Shown here: one piece after another, positions 43,557 through 55,640 of the stretch
How the letters are laid out: the number at the start of each line of letters is the position of its first letter
Position numbering within the stretch: the first letter of the stretch is position 1
NCBI GenBank assembly: GCA_032622095.1
Contig: CP136062.1
Span: 152,454,875-152,518,874, forward strand
Source: Siphonodentalium dalli
Lineage: Eukaryota > Mollusca > Scaphopoda > Gadilida > Siphonodentaliidae
Direction: 5' to 3'
DNA length: 64,000 nucleotides
The notes under the pieces: generated by a model
The model's database searches: none
The model's input: only the letters and a program-made list of their open reading frames with translations
What the model was told of the DNA's origin: nothing
Position numbers and translations under genes: made by a program

Positions 43557-43820
43557 ATGCATGGCTCTTACATGTATTCTACTGTAACGATATGTGATTT
43601 AACAAATTTAACTTGCAATATAGTCAGGCCACCAGCTACAGTAATTGATAAAACAAATATATGTCGTTCACATCAATCATATACATCAGTCACGTGCTTC
43701 AGTGATAATGTCAACTATTCTACAAATGTAATGTTTATCAAGACTAAAGTTTCAGGATGTCGTTTTAAATTGATTGATGGTGTTTTTTCATCAATTGACA
43801 AAGTTAATGTTTATTGCTAG
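43557..43820 (+). other. Short Cys-containing open frame inside the 4.2-kb element
   Basis: The frame (about 87 codons) has six cysteines, several N-glycosylation sequons and a mostly beta-like composition (ending INKVNVYC-type). It would suit a secreted or extracellular domain. It opens after an in-frame TAG at 43542, so it cannot extend upstream without splicing. No family recognised. Confidence 0.25.
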
Positions 43821-43844
43821 GACGAATTACCGCACAATACGGAT

Positions 43845-44198
43845 TTGTGTGGTAACACCTCTGCAAGTCATATATATGTAAGTGTCAGTCACTGTTTGTT
43901 AAAATTGTTCTGTCGCGTAGAATTTGTTATATTTTCATGCCAAGCTATGGTGCCTATGGATCATTCTGTTTTAGTATTAAATTTGGAGAAACCCGACCAA
44001 CATCAATGTAACAACTACAACAACTCATCTATGCCAATGATATGTTTAGCCATACATGGAATAGGGTGGTATTGTTTCAAATTTTTAAACAATGTTATCA
44101 TGTCCATATGTATTGCTAAACATTGCTGGGCACAGCTTGGTTGTTGTTCTATAAATCCTGGTCAGGTTTATCCAAACTGGGAGTTGAAATTATGTTGA
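43845..44198 (+). other. Second short Cys-containing open frame
   Basis: A 117-codon frame starts 25 bases after the previous one stops, in another frame. It contains ten or so cysteines, WYCFKFLNN and LGCCSINPGQVYPNWE. Together with 43557-43820 it might be pieces of one captured gene, but no splice pattern could be proven. No family recognised. Confidence 0.25.
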
Positions 44199-45057
44199 TC
44201 TGATGATAAAGAAGAAACTTTCTCCACCCACTCAAATTAATACATCCCCGGGGTGCACGTTTCACATATTAAATTAACATCTTAGTCAACATAACAAATC
44301 ATTCCCTCAAATCTAGCTTTGCCACAAGAATAAAAATAAATTGTCAGTATAAATAGGCAAGACATCTCTGGACACTTTCGAAGAGATCATTTATTTATAA
44401 GAACACATATATACAAAGCTTAAAAAGTCTTGCATATGAATCACGATTAATGGGATAGAATAATAATGACACGTGTTGTCAATTTAACCATGTCTACTGC
44501 AAAATTAAAAATAATAAATTATATATGTATGTGCATGTGTGAGAACTGTGGGTCTTAATAAAAGCAATGACTGTGTAGTATGGTGATAAAGTTTACTATA
44601 ATTCTCTCATTTTGCGACAAGTATACGTGCCTTTACTGGACGGACAATTGTCGATATTGTGGATTGTACAGCATTGTTTATATTGTGAGGAGAGGGTTCT
44701 ATATATCGTATGCTGACATGATAATGGTGCGACAAGATCACGAAGAGAAGGACGTCGTGTATGGTGGTGTCGTGCATACCACGTGTGGATACTAGCAAAG
44801 TGTCGAAGAACATAGTTGAGGGGAACCTTCCATCATCCTTTATAATGTATCGTGACTCCATCTGTTGTGAACAAACCATCGACTTGGGCTAAATGGGTCG
44901 TTCTCCCACACGAATATACTTGGTCTTTGAACTGTGACTTCCCACGGCGATCAACACTCTGGGCCGTGGTATTTCCCCGTAGTGTCTATATTCGGATGAT
45001 AATGGTTCAAATGGTGACATGTGCAGATATGAAACTGAACAGGTTAATTGGTGCCTC

Positions 45058-45495
45058 ATGAGCCATTGATCATTATAAGTTTGAGAAACTTAGCCTAGGC
45101 AACTACCGGGAATTCAATGGTAATTGCAATTATAGCTTATAGCGTTGTAATTCAACGCCAGTGTTTGCGTTTCCGATGCAGTTAATACCCAAATGTGAAA
45201 TTTGATATATACCTCACCGTCGGAGAGAACCAAATGTCTTATTTAAGGTTAGCAATGGTTGCTAATCAAATACCACAATCGTGTACTAATCATTCATTGG
45301 TATTTTTGCCTTAATTTAATATAAGTTAGTGTCTAATGACATGGTGCTGGTTTTGTTCAAAGTTAGGCACATGTATGTCTAAAACTGTGCAGGCATGATT
45401 GTTCTACATAGGCCACTGATCATTATACGATCGGGAGACTTAGTAACGGTTACTAAGCACCTACTCGGAATTTGCAATTATAGTTGATATCTGTT
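45058..45495 (+). repeat. Diverged direct repeats
   Basis: GCCATTGATCATTATAAG...GGGAATTC...TTGCAATTATAGCTTATA near 45062 is echoed by GCCACTGATCATTATACG...CGGAATTTGCAATTATAGTTGATA near 45412. Function unknown. Confidence 0.5.
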
Positions 45496-46194
45496 TTACT
45501 CATTAAGCTCTACTTTAGTGGAAATTTGAATTTACTTGATTGTCACAGCTATACATGAAGCGTGAAGATTAATTGCGGTTAGAATATTGATGGTGAATAT
45601 TCGGTTTCAGTCGCATTAACTGGCATGAGAAGTGTGAAAGCAAACCCTATACTGCTATGGTAAAGATCTCAGCTGCACCAAAATGTCCATTTGTCAATAG
45701 CACAAATCCTGCGAAAACACAGAATCTCCCAGTGTATGTGGGATAGACTCCGATGGCAGCGATGGAGTTAATTACTATGAACAACTAACATCTACCGGTG
45801 TACCTCTGTGTTTGTGACACTACATCCCGTTATGATCAACGATGTGGCTTAAAAAAACTAGTCAGTGGACAACAAGACAGACAAGTATCAGATAAAACAA
45901 TAATTCAATATGTAATCACATCGTGAAACTTCAGTCTTGTTGGGAATATTTTCGTTTGACTCAACAGACTGCATATTATCTAAATTACAAAACCACTCGA
46001 CACTTACTTTTGCCAATTACTGTATATTGAAGCATAACTGTATCATATAGTGCATCTATTAAATCACGGATAGTTAAAATTGGTCAAACACAGTGTTAAT
46101 CTTCATATATAGTTGCACACGATCGCCAATAAGTGATATTACAATCAACGTTTGAGCATAACACGTAATTCGCCATAGGGTTCAGTGTTAAATT

Positions 46195-46490
46195 TTTATC
46201 GCAACTGTAGCCAGCAAGAATCATCTGATCACATCCAATCTTTTTAAAACTACGTTCGTGTTTCATACTTAGTATTTTTTTTATGAATAACTGTACGAGT
46301 ACATCATCATACGCAAAATGGCGCCATTTATCCAAAATACTAGAATCCCCATGTGATCGCAACTGTAGCCAGCAAGAATGAATTGATCAAATCAAAATTT
46401 TCAAAAATACATGTAAGGGTCATAGTTAGTAGTTTTGAGAACTTTCAAATCGCACCGATCACCATGCGCCAGATGGCACCATCTATCGTT
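46195..46490 (+). repeat. Two-unit ~160-bp diverged tandem repeat
   Basis: ATCGCAACTGTAGCCAGCAA begins both units (46197 and 46356), with TGATCA, CATA(C)TTAGTA and GCACCAT(T/C)TAT following in each. Confidence 0.7.
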
Positions 46491-46663
46491 TTCTGTAAAT
46501 ACGAAACGCTCTCTAAATTATGTTGACCCCGATTTAGGCCGACCCGCCAAAATTCAAGATTGGAAACAAGTCAATCCTGAAAACACACCTACTAGGCATA
46601 CAGAATCCATTTTCAGATTGCTTTTAACAAACCAAAAATGCAAAATGACATAAGGAATCCGAC

Positions 46664-48000
46664 TATTATACATCATTCGAAAGAATAGCCTCTCTGCTGC
46701 ATGAATAATGCAACATTTGAACATTACTTTTGAGAACTATGCGTATAATTGGCCAGGAACGTCGAGTGGTGAATCGGAAATTAGCTGAAATCGTAATATT
46801 TTCCGAGTCACAGGAGTGAGGAACAGAGATATAAACTTAATTTTCACGAATTTTACGCTATGAAACAATACATGTTATACATCATTCGAAAGCAAAGCCT
46901 CTCCCCTTCCTTAATATTGCAACATTTAAACACAACTTTTGAGAACTATGCGTATAATTGGCCAGGAACGTCGAGCAGTGGATCAGAAATTAGCTAAAAA
47001 AAGAAACGATTTCCGAGTAACATGAATGAGGAACAGATATAAAAGCTAAATTTTCTCGCATTTTACGCAATGAAACAATATATATTATACACCATTCGAA
47101 AGCATAGCCTCTCCCCATCTTTATTATTGAAACAATTAAACGCCACTTTTGAGAACTAAGCGAATAATTATACAGGAACGTCGAGCGGTGAATCAGAAAT
47201 TAGCTAAAAAAGAAACGATTTCCGAGTAACAGGAATGAGGAACAGATATAAAAGCTAAATTTTCTCGCATTTTACGCAATGAAACAATACATATTAAGCA
47301 TCATTCGAAAACATAGCCTCTATCATTCTTTAATATTTCAACATTTGATCGCCACTTTTGAGAACTAAGCGAATAATTGGCCAGGATCGTCAAGCGGTGA
47401 ATCGGAAATTAGCAAAAAACGAAAACATTCCGAGTAACAGGAATCAGGAACAGAGATATATGCTCAATTTTCTCGCATTATACGTAATGAAACAATACAT
47501 GTTATACATAATTCCAAAGCATAGCCTCTCCCCTTTAGTATTGCAACACTTGAATACCACTTTTGAGAACTAAGGGTATAATTCGCCAGGAACGTCGAGC
47601 GGGGAATCGGAAATTAGCAAAAAAAAAGAGAAAACAATTCCGAGTAACAGGAATGAGGAACAGATATATAAGCTAAATTATCTCACATTTTACGCAACGA
47701 AACAATACATAATATACATCATAGCTTCTCCCCTTCATTAATATTGCAACAGTAAGACACTATGTTTGCGAACAAAGTGTATAACTGACCAGGAACGTTG
47801 AGCAGTGAATCGGAAATTAGCACCCCGAAGAACGTAACATATTCTTCGTCGAAAGTCGCAGATTTCTCACGAATTACGCAATGTCACTGCCAAGTATTTA
47901 GAGAAATGGAAAGAGTATCATTCACTGTACCCATTTCTGGCGCATTGGATGATTTTTGTTCAACAAATTTCTGAACAAGTTTAAAAATGATTGATATCTT
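46664..48000 (+). repeat. ~208-bp repeat array plus conserved 3' flank, copy 1
   Basis: Six units share CATCATTCGAAAGCATAGCC, TTTTGAGAACTA, GGCCAGGAACGTCGAGC, CGAGTAACAGGAATGAGG and TACGCAATGAAACAATACAT. CATCATTCGAAAG recurs at about 46671, 46874, 47090, 47299, 47508 and 47716. After the last unit a non-repeated 180-bp flank (AATTACGCAATGTCACTGCCAAGTATTTA...) follows, and it is also found at 55811-55995. Confidence 0.85.
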
Positions 48001-48192
48001 TTTCGGCGAAAACTAGATGCCCCGGATAAATATCTCTATATAGGATATATGACTCAGCCAATCAGAAAATTGGTTGGTGACGGCTTCCGGTGTCGGGTGT
48101 CTTTTTGTTTCAAAGCGTTTTTATTACTTTTAAATGCTATAAACTCTTACTAAATACAATATTTTAAAGATATATATCATCAATTCAACTTC

Positions 48193-48355
48193 TTAATTCA
48201 CGTGGTGTATCTTAATTCACGTGGTGTATCTTAATTCACGTGTATCTTAATTCACGTGGTGTATCTTAATTCTTGTATCTTAATTCACGTGGTGTATCTT
48301 AATTCACGTGGTGTATCTTAATTCACATGGTGTATCTTAATTCACATGGTGTATT
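48193..48355 (+). repeat. 19-bp tandem repeat with CACGTG
   Basis: About nine copies of CTTAATTCACGTGGTGTAT, two with CACATG instead, and one with a shortened unit. Most copies contain the E-box palindrome CACGTG. It directly precedes the MITE at 48361. Confidence 0.9.
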
Positions 48356-48360
48356 TTTAT

Positions 48361-48706
48361 CCCTTTACCCAACAGAACGGCCCTGTGCCAATGCATTCTC
48401 TTATATACGCGATAGGTCGCCTCGCATATATAAGAGAATGCATTGGCTTAACACAAATTAAAAATGATCAAATTGTCAAAGAATGTAGGCCAATGCATTC
48501 TCTTATATATGCGAGGCGACCTATCGTCGACTCGCATATATAAGAGAATGCATTGGCACAGGGCATAACTGTAACCACCACAATGTGGTCAATGAACCGG
48601 TTCCAATGATATCCATATTTGTATGGTTCTATTGAGACAGACCGAAGATATTTTAGGCTGTTGAAGCTTTATTTGGGCGTTTTTGGCCGGTTTGTTGGGT
48701 AAATGG
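48361..48706 (+). mobile_element. piggyBac-like palindromic MITE, copy B
   Basis: Begins CCCTTTACCCAACA and ends TGTTGGGTAAATGG, with TTAT immediately outside on both sides (48357-48360 and 48707-48710), a variant of the TTAA seen at copy A. It contains the two internal palindromes (48390-48450, which lacks part of its centre, and 48490-48556) and a unique arm shared with copy A (GGTTCCAATGATATCCATAT...GTTGAAGCTTTATTTGG). Confidence 0.8.
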
Positions 48707-48904
48707 TTATGTGGAACGTGCACGGCTGACTCTCATTTTATTGACTTTTAAATCGTTTTTAAATTGTCTTTGTTCGCGGTTACCTCGAATATAGGTGACG
48801 TGATTCACATTGGTGCTGTCCCCAAAGTCGGTCAGAGATGTGTCTGTCAACAACAACAATGTGTCTGAAGTGGTGTGCTGCAAGGACACTGCACTTAATA
48901 ACAT

Positions 48905-49957
48905 CACCATAGGTCGGCTCGCATATATAAGACAATGCATTGGCCTAACAATTTTTTACAATTTTAATAATTTTGTCTTGTATTCTTTAACAATTTTATA
49001 ATTTCACCCACACAGAGCCCCAGACAAACATGAGCAGACGACACTCTTCTATATGCTTCTATATATGTGTGGGGCTCCCTGCAGGGTAATGGATGTTTTT
49101 TAGTTTATGTCCTAAAAATTGTAAGAAACATTTATTTAAAAAAATTATTAAAAAAATTGTAAGGCCAATGCATTCTCTTATATATGCGAGGTGACCTATG
49201 GTCGACTCGCATATATAAGAGAATGCATTGGCACAGGGTAAAAAAAATCCTGACTTACGACTGCAAACAACACCGAGTGATATTGTAGACGAGTTTCACC
49301 CAGTAGTGGACTCCCCAAATGCTACATGCGTATCAAATTCAAACTCTGAAATATCAACAACGCAATGTGTCGTTATTGACTCTCAGCCGATTTCAACTCA
49401 GACAACAACTGTGAATAGCAAAGATATCAGCTCTAGGGATCTTCGTATTCGTGAGTCAAAGTTGTGAAAACGTGAGCAAGAACTGAAAGAGAAGGCGAAA
49501 GTAATAGAAGAATTCGAACAAGAACGTATATGGTTTCTATGGTTTCGCTCTTACAACTCGAGATTAAAAGGGAGGATTTTGTTTACCCTGTGCCAATGCA
49601 TTCTCTTATATATGCGAGTCGACCATAGGTCGCCTCGCATATATAAGAGAATGCATTGGCCTAACAATTTTTTATCAGTTTTTTTAAATAAATGTTTCTT
49701 ACAATTTTTAGGACATAAAATAAAAAAAACATCCATTACCCTGCAGGGAGCCCCACACATATATAGAAGCATATAGAAGAGTGTCGTCTGCTCATGTTTG
49801 TCTAGGGCTCTGTATGGGTGAAATTATAAAATTGTTAAAGAATACAATAACAAATTATTAAAATTGTAAAAAATTGTTAGGCCAATGCATTCTCTTATAT
49901 ATGCGAGGCGACCTATGGTCGACTCGCATATATAAGATAATGCATTGGCACAGGGTA
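48905..49957. repeat. Inverted cluster of CCAATGCATTCTC palindromes
   Basis: Four more palindromes (half at 48905-48945, full at 49164-49236, 49588-49660 and 49880-49955) are linked by the same spacer in opposite orientations. Examples are CAGAGCCCCAGACAAACATGAGCAG and CCCTGCAGGG at 49013-49085, and their reverse complements at 49738-49812. The cluster is a large inverted repeat centred near 49410, with LINE ORF1-like sequence at its centre. Confidence 0.8.
49240..49555 (+). pseudogene. LINE 3 ORF1-like segment with coiled coil
   Basis: Translation gives DLRLQTTPSDIVDEFHPVVDS and ends in RDLRIRESKL, a stop, then KREQELKEKAKVIEEFEQERI, a charged heptad-like region typical of coiled coils in LINE ORF1 proteins. 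The palindrome at 49588 cuts it off. The first 70 bases (TACGACTGCAAACAACACCG...) are duplicated at 49971-50038. Confidence 0.5.
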
Positions 49958-49966
49958 AAAAAATCC

Positions 49967-50630
49967 CGACTTACGACTGCAAACAACACCGAGTGATATT
50001 GTAGAAGAGTTTCACCCAGTAGTGGACTCCCCAAATGCTATTTTATCAAAACAGTTAAAACTAGGCTCTCGTGCTGACACTCAACCAACCATTTATCCGA
50101 TGTCACCCGGTGATAACATTAATACTATTCATGAAAGACTACAAAATGTTATCAACAACGATATGAACTCTGTTATCGATAAGTTCGAGTGTGTTCTAAG
50201 TGCATCGTGCGACATTATACATATTAGTGTTGAGCTAATCCTCCATTTTCTGAGTGCAATAAGCAACATGTTTGTGACTACTGTGGTGCCAATCTGTATC
50301 ATCAACCAAAACATCAAAACCACAATCTCTATATGAAAAAGAATCCGGTGTATCCTTGCCAAATTTCGCCTTAATATACCACCACCAACTCAAAATTCAC
50401 CTTTGAGTTGCACCAATCTAGTGCACGAAGGATGGGAGTTGAATGACAAATGTTCCGTGACCTCAACTGTGAATGACTCTATCTCAATTGTATCTTCAGC
50501 TATAAAGGATCATAATATCTATTCTGAAGCCAAATCGTCACCAATGCCTCCACAGTATTTGTTGTCACAGGTCAGGACTAAATCAACTCCGTAACAAATG
50601 TGCATGTTCTTACCTGCAATTGTAAGAACA
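49967..50630 (+). pseudogene. LINE 3 5' region, second partial copy
   Basis: Starts with the same sequence as 49240 (PSDIVEEFHPVVDSPNA) and then passes into ERLQNVINNDMNSVIDKF. It leads, with frame changes, to the endonuclease domain. No zinc knuckle could be confirmed. Confidence 0.45.
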
Positions 50631-50639
50631 TAAAGACCT

Positions 50640-53600
50640 GTGCTCATACATTCAAGATTCTCATTAATGACATTGACTTTTGTTTATCTTACAAGAACAT
50701 TGGTTATTTAACTGTGAACTTCATCTGCTAAACGAAATTAACTGTGAGCTGCTGGGATGTCGAAATGCTGTTGATGACTAAGACCCATTACTTTCTTCTC
50801 GTATGCCTCGCGGCTACGGTGGTGTGGCTATTCTGTGGAAATCTGGATGGGACAATTATGTAAAAGTCTTAAACGATGGCGGTGTCCGTGTGCAGTGTAT
50901 TGAACTTCTCATTCAACCACCAACAATACTTCTTTCTGTGTACATGCCAACAACATCTAATGATAAAGCTAATGAATTCCAGGATGTTGTTGATCAACTT
51001 CATGCGATATTCATTAAATATAAATTTACCCATTCTTTCATTGTCGGAAGTGACTTCAATGCCGATGTTTATAAATCACCAGACCTTCGTCGTTGCAAAG
51101 ATCTTCTAGATGTAATGGAAGGAAACAAACTGATTACCAACAAGAAATGAATGACCTTCATGAATGTTAAATGAGTAATAGTTTCAGAAATTGATCTCTG
51201 TGTTGAGTCTGTTCGATTCGATCTTGACGTGAATACATCGGACCACGTTCCTGTACTCCTTACTATACCTGGTAATACTACATATACCTTCAATGACAAC
51301 AAAAACAACAAAACTCCTATTCCTAAAATAAATTGGAAACGTGTAAATATTGCACAATACTCAGAAATGGTTGAGGAGTCCACCGGGGTTCTGCAGGATA
51401 CAAAGAGCAGTGACGTTATGTATACCATTACATGTATGATCGACATCCTTTGTAAAGCTGCGAAAGAGTCATCTCAAGGAAAGTAAATAAAAACAAACCA
51501 AAACTGTCTGTTTGGAATAATAACATTTCTACAGCTCTCCATGTTAATCGTGCTGCACATTATGAATGGGTACGCGCCGGTAAACATATTGATCCAGAGG
51601 ACAGCCTATGTATACAGAGAAATGAAACTCGTCGACAATACCGACTTGAGGTACGTAAAGCTGTACATCATCACAGCCAGGATCTGAAAGTTTCAATCAT
51701 GCAAGCTGGGGAAAACAACAAGGATCTTTTCTATTCCCTCATAATGCGACAACGAAGTAGGTCAAGTGTCTTTGTGACTTATCTCCATGTTGGTGATGAA
51801 GTTTTCTGTAATGAGGATGTTATTGATGGATGGAAACAACACTTCAGTCAGCTAGCTCAACTCATATGACTTTACATATTTTCAAGATGTTATCATGGAC
51901 TATCTTGCCATAAAATCTAATTATATGGATACACCTTCTATCCAAGTTGATAGCAGTACTATAAGAAAAGCTATTTCCACTTTGAAAAAAGGTAAAGCTG
52001 AAGACATCTTTGGACTCTCTGTGCAGTCTGTGGAACATTGTGTTCATTCCAGTGATAATTTTATTGAAATTCTGACTTAAATTATCAATGTGATTATATC
52101 TGATGGACAGATTCCAGCTTCACTTAAAACCGATCATCTGAATCCAGTATATAAAAACAAAGGTGATAAATCATATGCTTCTAGTTATAGAGGAATAACT
52201 GTCTTACCCGTCATGCTGAAAATAATTGAAGTAATTATTCGTGAAGAATTCAGAAAATGCACCTTGCCTGAATAATCTCCAATTCAACGCGGCTTCACTG
52301 CCAATGCTTCTCCTCTGAACGGTGCCTTTATGCTTGTGGAAGCTCTCCGAGAACAGCAAGATCTGAAAAGTGATGTGTACATTGGTCTCCTGGATGCTAA
52401 ATCTGCCTTTGATGTTGTTAACAAGGAAATACTTCTTCGTAAAACTTTTTAACATCATTCACCCACATTTAATGGAAGTTGATTGATGACCTTCATTCTA
52501 ACTGCTCATCCATTGTGAAATGGGACTCTTGTAAATCTGAAATACTGCAAGGAGTTCGACAAGGACTTATTCTCAGTGCTCACCTGTATAAACTTTATAT
52601 AAACGAACTCCTGCTTAGATTATCCACCAATGACCTCGGCATTAAGATTGGAAACATCAACGTTAGTGCCACTGCATGTGCCGACGACATTGTATTGGTC
52701 AGCTCAAATCCAGGAGATATGCAAATTCTCATTAACATTGCGCATCAATATAGTCGTGAACATCGATATATACTGCAACAACAGAAACGTGTGATTATTA
52801 AAGTATCTCAGTGTGGCAAACGACTGACTGGTGATATTAAATTCTTAATGGGTGGAGTGCAGATGCCAAATGTACAATCTTCCTCTCATCTTGGTATAAT
52901 ACGTTCCACAAATTCGAACAGAACTGAGACAATCGATAATAATATAAAGAAAGCGAGACGTACAGCATACAGCTTAATGCCTATGTGGCTTCATGGTGAC
53001 AACGGTCTTGACCCCGAACCTGTATCCATCTATATAAGATATATGTGGCTCCTGTTCTCACGTATGGATGTGAAGTTATTAATATGGACCAGAAAGCTAT
53101 TCTCAAGCTAGAACTCTACCAGAAGTTTATTAAACATGTTCTATCTCTATCTCAATCTACAGCTGATCCAGTGGTATATATTTTTTCTGGACTTTTACCA
53201 ATTGAAGGACAAATCGACAATAAGATCATTATATTATTCAACAATGTTTGTCGCCAAGATGATTCCTCGGTTGAAAAACAGCTCGCATCTCGTCAACTGC
53301 TGATGAAGGACAAAACCAGTCACAGCTGGTTTGTAGTAGTAAAGTCACTCGTCCACAAGTATAACCTACCATGTATCTTTAATGATCTGTCTTCACCACA
53401 AACGAAAAGTGCATGGAAAACCTGTGTCAAAGAAGCAGTGTTCTCATATTGGAATAATCGCATTTGTGAAGAAGCCTCTCTGTACAGCACTCTCAAGTAT
53501 CTTAATGCTCAAGCATACACACCTGGTGTCATCAACAAAATACTGACTGTAAATCCTGATCAACATCACTGTATATTTAAACTTTCTACCAAACTCCGTC

Positions 53601-53905
53601 TTCTGACCAACACATATTCTTTGGAAGTAAATCGACATCGATACTCAAACTCATCTCATGTGTGCCAACTATGTAATGATGGTGAAGAGTCTATTCAACA
53701 TATTCTATTAACTTGTTTATATCCACAACCAGTTCGTGATCGTGTTATGCCGAAGTTAGCTGAAAGCTACAAATGTATATTTTACACCGATTTATTCTCA
53801 AAACCAACGGATGTCAAGCTACAGTTTATTCTAGATCCATCAATGTTCGATGACTTCTCCTCATCTGTGGCAGCGACTGATGTCAGTGGCGCCTACCACT
53901 ACTGA
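50640..53905 (+). pseudogene. Nearly full-length LINE 3 ORF2 (APE endonuclease plus RT), broken
   Basis: Endonuclease motifs are FILQEHW (about 50685), RGYGGVAILW (50806), SVYMPT, GSDFNAD (about 51047) and SDHVPV (about 51238). RT motif A is LLDAKSAFDVV (about 52388), motif B GVRQGLILS (about 52553) and motif C CADDIVLVS (about 52676). The thumb (KKARRTAYSLMPMWLHGDNG) and a C-terminal zinc-like C-x2-C...H-x4-C (VCQLCNDGEESIQHILLTC, about 53660) follow. The ORF is broken by stops or frame changes near 50760, 51148, 51487, 51868, 52078, 52275, 52450 and 53060. Catalytic residues are otherwise kept, so decay is moderate. The thumb wording is reminiscent of LINEs seen in molluscs. Confidence 0.9.
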
Positions 53906-54137
53906 ACCATATTGTGCTACCATCTACACTGTGCAAGATACCGATCTCTCTCTCTTGGCTGAAGATATTCACACTTATGTATAGACTGATAGTCAGACCT
54001 GTACGTCTCCGAGTCTTTTATCCATTTTTATTATCAATTTAGCTGATGTACATATGTACATACATGTACAACAATGTTTTTACTCGAAAGAGGTTATCCT
54101 AAATGGATGGAAAGATAACGAGAAGAAGAAGAAGTAG
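53906..54137 (+). other. LINE 3 3' UTR and GAA tail
   Basis: After the stop a short UTR with CATACATGTACAACAATG ends in GGAAAGATAACGAGAAGAAGAAGAAG, a microsatellite-like tail that marks the 3' terminus of the element. Confidence 0.65.
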
Positions 54138-54149
54138 GCGGAGTTATCT

Positions 54150-55030
54150 CAAACCAGGAATAGGAACAGCTTTGGGTACGAATTGACTATTTGGAGTAAC
54201 AGGAACGGAACGAGGAACAATAGCAACTTCCGAGTAAAAATGACTATTTAGAGTAGCAGAGACGGAACAAGGAACAGGAACAACTCCCGAGTAAAAAGGT
54301 TACTATTTGGTGTAACAGGAATGAGGAACAGAGCTCATATGTCTCGCGTTTAAAGCTATGAAACAATCCATATTATACATCATTCGAAAGAATAGCCTCT
54401 CCACTCCATGAATAATGCAACATTTAAACACTACTTTTGAGAACTGAGCGTCTATTTGGCCAGGAACGTCGAGCGGTGAATCTGAAATTAGCTAAAAACG
54501 TAAATTTTTCCGAGTAACAGGTAAGAGGAACATAGATATAAATTTAATTTTCTCGCAATTTACGCAAACAAAAAATACATATTATACAACAGTCGAAAGC
54601 ATGACCTCCCCCTCCATTAACATTGCAACATATAAACACTACTTTTGAGAACTAAGCGTATAATTGGCCAGGAACGTCGAGCGGTGAATGGGAAATTAGT
54701 TAAAACGTGTTATTTTCCGAGTACACATGTAACAGGAATGAGGAACAGAGTTATAAACTTAATGTTCTCGCGTTTTGCGCAATCAAACAATGAGTAGTAT
54801 ATAGCATTCAAAGGCATAGCCACTCCCCTAAAAGCATATTGCAACATGTGTACTCTAGCTTTGAGAACTAAGCGTACAATTGGCAAGGAACGTCGAGCGG
54901 TGAATCGGAAATTAGAAAACGTAAATTATTCCGAGTAACAGGAATGAGGAACAGATATATAAACATAGTTTTTTCGCGTTTTACGCAATCAAATAATACA
55001 TATTATATATCATTCGAAAGCACTCTTTAC
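54150..55030 (+). repeat. ~208-bp repeat array, copy 2
   Basis: Begins with GAGTAACAGGAACGGAACGAGGAAC units as at 42300. It then has four diverged 208-bp units (CATTCGAAAG at about 54381, 54592, 54805 and 55011). It breaks off at about 55025. Confidence 0.85.
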
Positions 55031-55640
55031 TTTATGGACTTCAATGTAAAAAATATTTATATACTTCAAAAAATACAAAATTCTCGGAACCGTGACGTTT
55101 GCCTGTGTCCTTATTACGTAACATTCGTTTGATCGTCACTTAAACATTTCGTCTTACATTGTTCATGTTTTGACATATTTAAATAAAAGTTATGATACAT
55201 AATTATTATGTTGTTCCTTATCAATGATTTATAACAGCTAGTTCCTTGTTCGTGGCACTCACGTGCAGGGAACTATATACAAACTTCCGTATTATAAACC
55301 AGATCAATTGATGGTTTAATATGGACGTTTGCAGTTCATTGCATGGTAGTTCCATGCACAAAGAACTCGTCCCTTCGTAAGTGTTATGGATCGTAATTAA
55401 CTATAAAAGAAATTCCAGCGATAGCCATAGACGTAGCTGACCTATACAGCTTTAAAGGGATACGGATCGTTGAATTGTTTACTAACAAAGTCAACATTGA
55501 AGTTGCAACATGATACAACGTATATATACATATATACAGACAATACATAACATATACATCAATAAATTTTTCCATCGTATTATATGGTATTAATATGGTA
55601 TTAATAATGTCAATGAAGTGTCTATGATATGGTACTAATA
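55031..55640. other. Interruption of array copy 2
   Basis: Unrelated AT-rich sequence between two parts of the array, possibly another insertion. No termini could be defined and no gene is seen. Confidence 0.4.

Larger units (their letters stand above)
42432..46663. mobile_element. 4.2-kb TIR element inserted in the satellite array
   Basis: Termini are the exact 17-bp inverted repeats GTCGGATTCCTTATGTC (42432) and GACATAAGGAATCCGAC (to 46663). They are flanked by TATTATA on both sides (42425-42431 and 46664-46670), and the array unit contains TATTATA only once. The left part has three diverged copies of a subterminal segment (42436-42560, 42970-43110, 43225-43315) with TCTACCTGTTTCCAG and TTAGTGGAAACA. 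The centre holds only short Cys-containing frames and no transposase that I recognise. It may be a non-autonomous derivative. Confidence 0.8.

Noticed and set aside
44607-44879. 90-codon reverse ORF in the 4.2-kb element
   Set aside because: No transposase or other motif, and overlaps forward frames of equal quality.
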